Part shown: one piece after another, positions 61,993-64,000 of the stretch
How the letters are laid out: every line of letters starts with the position of its first letter
How positions within the stretch are numbered: position 1 is the first letter of the stretch
Assembly (NCBI RefSeq): GCF_030823405.1
Contig: NZ_JAUSXC010000001.1
Location: 4,075,001-4,139,000 of the forward strand
Length of the DNA stretch: 64,000 bases
Reading direction: 5' to 3'
DNA from: Chryseobacterium ginsenosidimutans
Lineage (GTDB): Bacteria > Bacteroidota > Bacteroidia > Flavobacteriales > Weeksellaceae
The notes under the pieces: generated by a model
Seen by the model: the letters and a program-made list of their open reading frames with translations, nothing else
Told to the model about the DNA's origin: nothing
Database searches by the model: none
Position numbers and translations under genes: made by a program

Positions 61993-63001
61993 TTAATAGG
62001 CCTGAAACTCAGTTTCTCCTTGAGGAATGTAGAAATATCTATTCAAAAATATACCGCGGATGCCACCATCGTAGTTTACAGTAGCCCAAAGAGATGTATT
62101 GCCACGCAATCTATTGTCTTCTGTATCAAGCATTAACGCTGCTAATTTTCCATCGGCAAAAAATTCTAATTTATATTTTTCTATAGGTTGCATTTTGAAG
62201 GTAGAACTTTTATATATTTCTGTAAAAAGGATATTAATATTTTTATCAATCACTTCTTTGCTTTCATAAGTAGAAACATATAGATCTTTTAATGAATTAT
62301 ATTCCAGCTTTGCAATATTATCATACTGTTTATTTTGATAAATATTCCAAACTTCTTTATATTTCTTTAATAATTTGGTTTCCAGTTCGTTATTATTCAT
62401 TTTACGCAAATCTATCGCATTTTCAAATGGCGGTTCCGAATTGTAAGGAACATCGATATTAACCTCAAAACGACCTTCATAAAATGTTTTTTCCTGCTCC
62501 GACAAATTTCTCTTTACTATATCCTTCGGTAATTTCCACTTTCTTTTTGGGAAGGGAATAGGTCATGTAATCTGTATCAGGTACTTTTTCATTTTTAAGA
62601 TCATAAGATTTTAAATCAAAATCTAGATCTGTATCTTCTACGAGCGTATTGAAAACTTCCTCATATTCTTTAGATTTCCCAAGAGGGTACATTTTATAGG
62701 AAATAGTATGTTTTCCGCTTTTGAAGAGAACATGATTAATTTCTACAGCAGTATTCCCCAATGTTTTGTTAAAGGCTTTCGTAAGTTTAATTCCGTCTAC
62801 AAACATCTCAAAATAACACTTATCATTGGAGTAGCCCAAAGTATATATTTTCTCAGAAGGATAATGCTTGACTTGTTTTGAAATTTCATCTGCTATATTG
62901 TCTGCAGTTATCGTTGAATTTTGATTGACCATGCTTTCTGTTTTTTGCGAACAACTTTGGATACCTATTAATAATGATGATAGTATGACTAAAGATCTCA
63001 T
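61993..63001 (-). pseudogene. Lipoprotein gene split by a frameshift in an A-run
   Basis: The first frame starts at 63001 with a lipoprotein signal (lipobox GIQSC, cysteine 17) and ends at 62477 after VGAGKNIL. The second frame runs from about 62500 to 61993 (FYEGRFEVNIDVPY...). At GGAAAAAAC one A fewer would read GAGKTFYEGRF and join both parts into one protein of about 335 residues. The second frame has only a TTG as start. This may be a pseudogene, a phase-variable tract or a sequencing error. Confidence 0.65.
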
Positions 63002-63011
63002 AGTACATATT

Positions 63012-63908
63012 TTATTTTTTAGTAATAAAATCTTTGAAATCTACTGTTTTGGTTACATTATCTTTGGTTACTTCAAGTTTTTTCTCCTCATTATCACTTT
63101 CGTCTATAGAGGTATAAGTCATGGGAACAACAATTTTAAATTGATTATCCATAATACCAAATAAAGGCTGACCATCCGCATCTCTTTTAGACACTATAAA
63201 GTAATGATTATCATATGAATAAGCCACAATACTTGAGTATTCAAAAGGAGCTAATAATTTCAGATCTGAATTGATGATACCCATCTTATCTTTATCATTG
63301 GTAACAGTAACTAAATTTTCTTTATCTGATAATAAAACAGCATCTTTCAAGCTAAAAGGGAGTATATCTTTTTTCAAACTTTGATCAAAAACATCTATAC
63401 TGCTTTTACCACTTTGTTTTGCAAAATATTTGTTGCCTATTTTTTCAATGCTTTCATATTGAAAAGGGATCAACACTTTTTTTCCAGACTCAATTATCCC
63501 CATTTTTTGGTTTTTATCAACAACTACATCAACATTATCTTTTATATTTAAATGATGATCTATATAATCCGGAAGAACGATGAGTTTTTTGTTTTGAACA
63601 TCCAACCAAACAAGAGCATCCGGTTTATTTGCATTATGAGACATATAATAAAAATCGCTTCGTTTTTCAAGCCCGTCGTAGGCAGCCTCTACAATAACAT
63701 TTCCTTTGGCATCTGATATTCCGTATTTATTATCTGCATTTTTAAATGTCTTATATAATCCTTTTTCTTTGTAATTATTAACGACTAATCCATTTATAAT
63801 CGTGTCTTTATTCTGAACAGTCGCATCTTCTGCAAATGTTTTTTCTTTTTTCTGAGAACAACTGTAAAAACTACCTATTGTAAGTGAAAGTATTACTATC
63901 TTTTTCAT
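63012..63908 (-). CDS. WG-repeat lipoprotein
   Basis: A 298-residue protein with a lipoprotein signal (MKKIVILSLTIGSFYSC, cysteine 17). It contains several WG/KWG-like beta-repeats: NKYGISDAKGNVIVEA, QKMGIIESGKKVLIPFQYE, DKMGIINSDLKLLAPFEY and FGIMDNQFKIVVPMTY. The function of such repeats is unknown, possibly ligand binding at the outer membrane. The ATG at 63908 was chosen over an upstream TTG. It lies ten bases before the broken lipoprotein gene, in the same operon. Confidence 0.87.
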   Translation of the reverse strand: MKKIVILSLTIGSFYSCSQKKEKTFAEDATVQNKDTIINGLVVNNYKEKGLYKTFKNADNKYGISDAKGNVIVEAAYDGLEKRSDFYYMSHNANKPDALVWLDVQNKKLIVLPDYIDHHLNIKDNVDVVVDKNQKMGIIESGKKVLIPFQYESIEKIGNKYFAKQSGKSSIDVFDQSLKKDILPFSLKDAVLLSDKENLVTVTNDKDKMGIINSDLKLLAPFEYSSIVAYSYDNHYFIVSKRDADGQPLFGIMDNQFKIVVPMTYTSIDESDNEEKKLEVTKDNVTKTVDFKDFITKK

Positions 63909-63909
63909 T

Positions 63910-64000
63910 TTATTTTTCTTTAAATAATTGTATTTCAAATAGTGGAACCTCAAAAGGTTCAATTAAAACGAACGGCATAGGATTTCCTTCATTGGTAGAA
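63910..64000 (-). CDS. C-terminal end of a gene running off the window
   Basis: An open frame from the window edge ends at TAA 63910, one base before the WG-repeat ATG. The last residues read PFVLIEPFEVPLFEIQLFKEK. Only about 30 residues are visible, so no function can be assigned. The tight spacing makes it the upstream gene of the lipoprotein operon. Confidence 0.65.
   Translation of the reverse strand, partial: STNEGNPMPFVLIEPFEVPLFEIQLFKEK

Noticed and set aside
1..64000. CRISPR array, rRNA operon or replication origin
   Set aside because: No regularly spaced direct repeats, no rRNA-like sequence and no dnaA-box cluster were seen.

Overview
The window looks like a chromosomal segment of a Chryseobacterium-like member of the Bacteroidota (Flavobacteriia, Weeksellaceae). 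It is AT-rich. Several genes carry the Bacteroidota promoter signature (a -7 box TAnnTTTG, in the best cases with a -33 TTG about 19-20 bases upstream). It encodes PorZ of the type IX secretion system next to recO, malate:quinone oxidoreductase, tandem POT peptide transporters and a pair of helix-turn-helix genes of a type I associate with Chryseobacterium. These assignments come from reading the sequence; no database search was possible.

Layout. 0-8 kb: three tandem POT transporters, a secreted thioredoxin-like protein and recG. 8-16 kb: a degenerate receiver/AraC pair, an acetyltransferase, dapA, a two-gene 5'-nucleotidase, porZ and recO. 16-31 kb: housekeeping and accessory genes including an MGH1-like glycoside hydrolase, mqo, gpsA, an M23 peptidase and an Rrf2/NAD(P)H-binding pair with a shared operator. 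31-37.3 kb: a seven-gene Ter stress operon (TerC, two TerD, TelA, an unknown protein, a phosphoribosyltransferase and a HAD hydrolase). 37.5-40 kb: an EF-G paralogue preceded by a 28-codon leader peptide and what reads as a complete ribosome-controlled transcription attenuator. 40-43 kb: a SulP transporter and two HTH genes.

43.1-51.8 kb is the most unusual part: a partly decayed RNA-repair and RNA-processing island. It holds a relic of a TROVE (Ro60) gene, two ERI1-like 3'-5' exonucleases, a phosphoesterase relic, an RNase Z-like metallo-beta-lactamase gene split by an in-frame UGA, an intact RNA ligase, an intact cyclic-phosphate-processing receiver (cREC), a frameshifted ATP-grasp gene and an RNase H-like DUF458 gene. 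Directly upstream on the same strand is an array of ten tRNA genes. One tRNA has a cysteine GCA anticodon and U73 on a long-variable-arm, tRNA-Tyr-like body; another lacks U33. Three related hairpin repeats lie between the tRNAs. The TROVE relic and the exonuclease pair share a 39-base promoter/operator module with the inverted repeat TACGCA-N7-TGCGTA, which suggests one regulon.

52.4-60.2 kb: a compact, overlapping cluster that matches a MoxR-vWA-beta-propeller (bpX) ternary system. 60.4-64 kb: deoD, an unrecognised cytoplasmic protein, a frameshifted lipoprotein gene, a WG-repeat lipoprotein and the C-terminal end of another gene.

Two themes recur: control of, or defence of, the translation machinery (attenuated EF-G paralogue, tRNA array, RNA repair genes), and conflict or stress ATPase systems (Ter operon, MoxR-vWA system). 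Several RNA-island genes are broken, so that island may be only partly functional.
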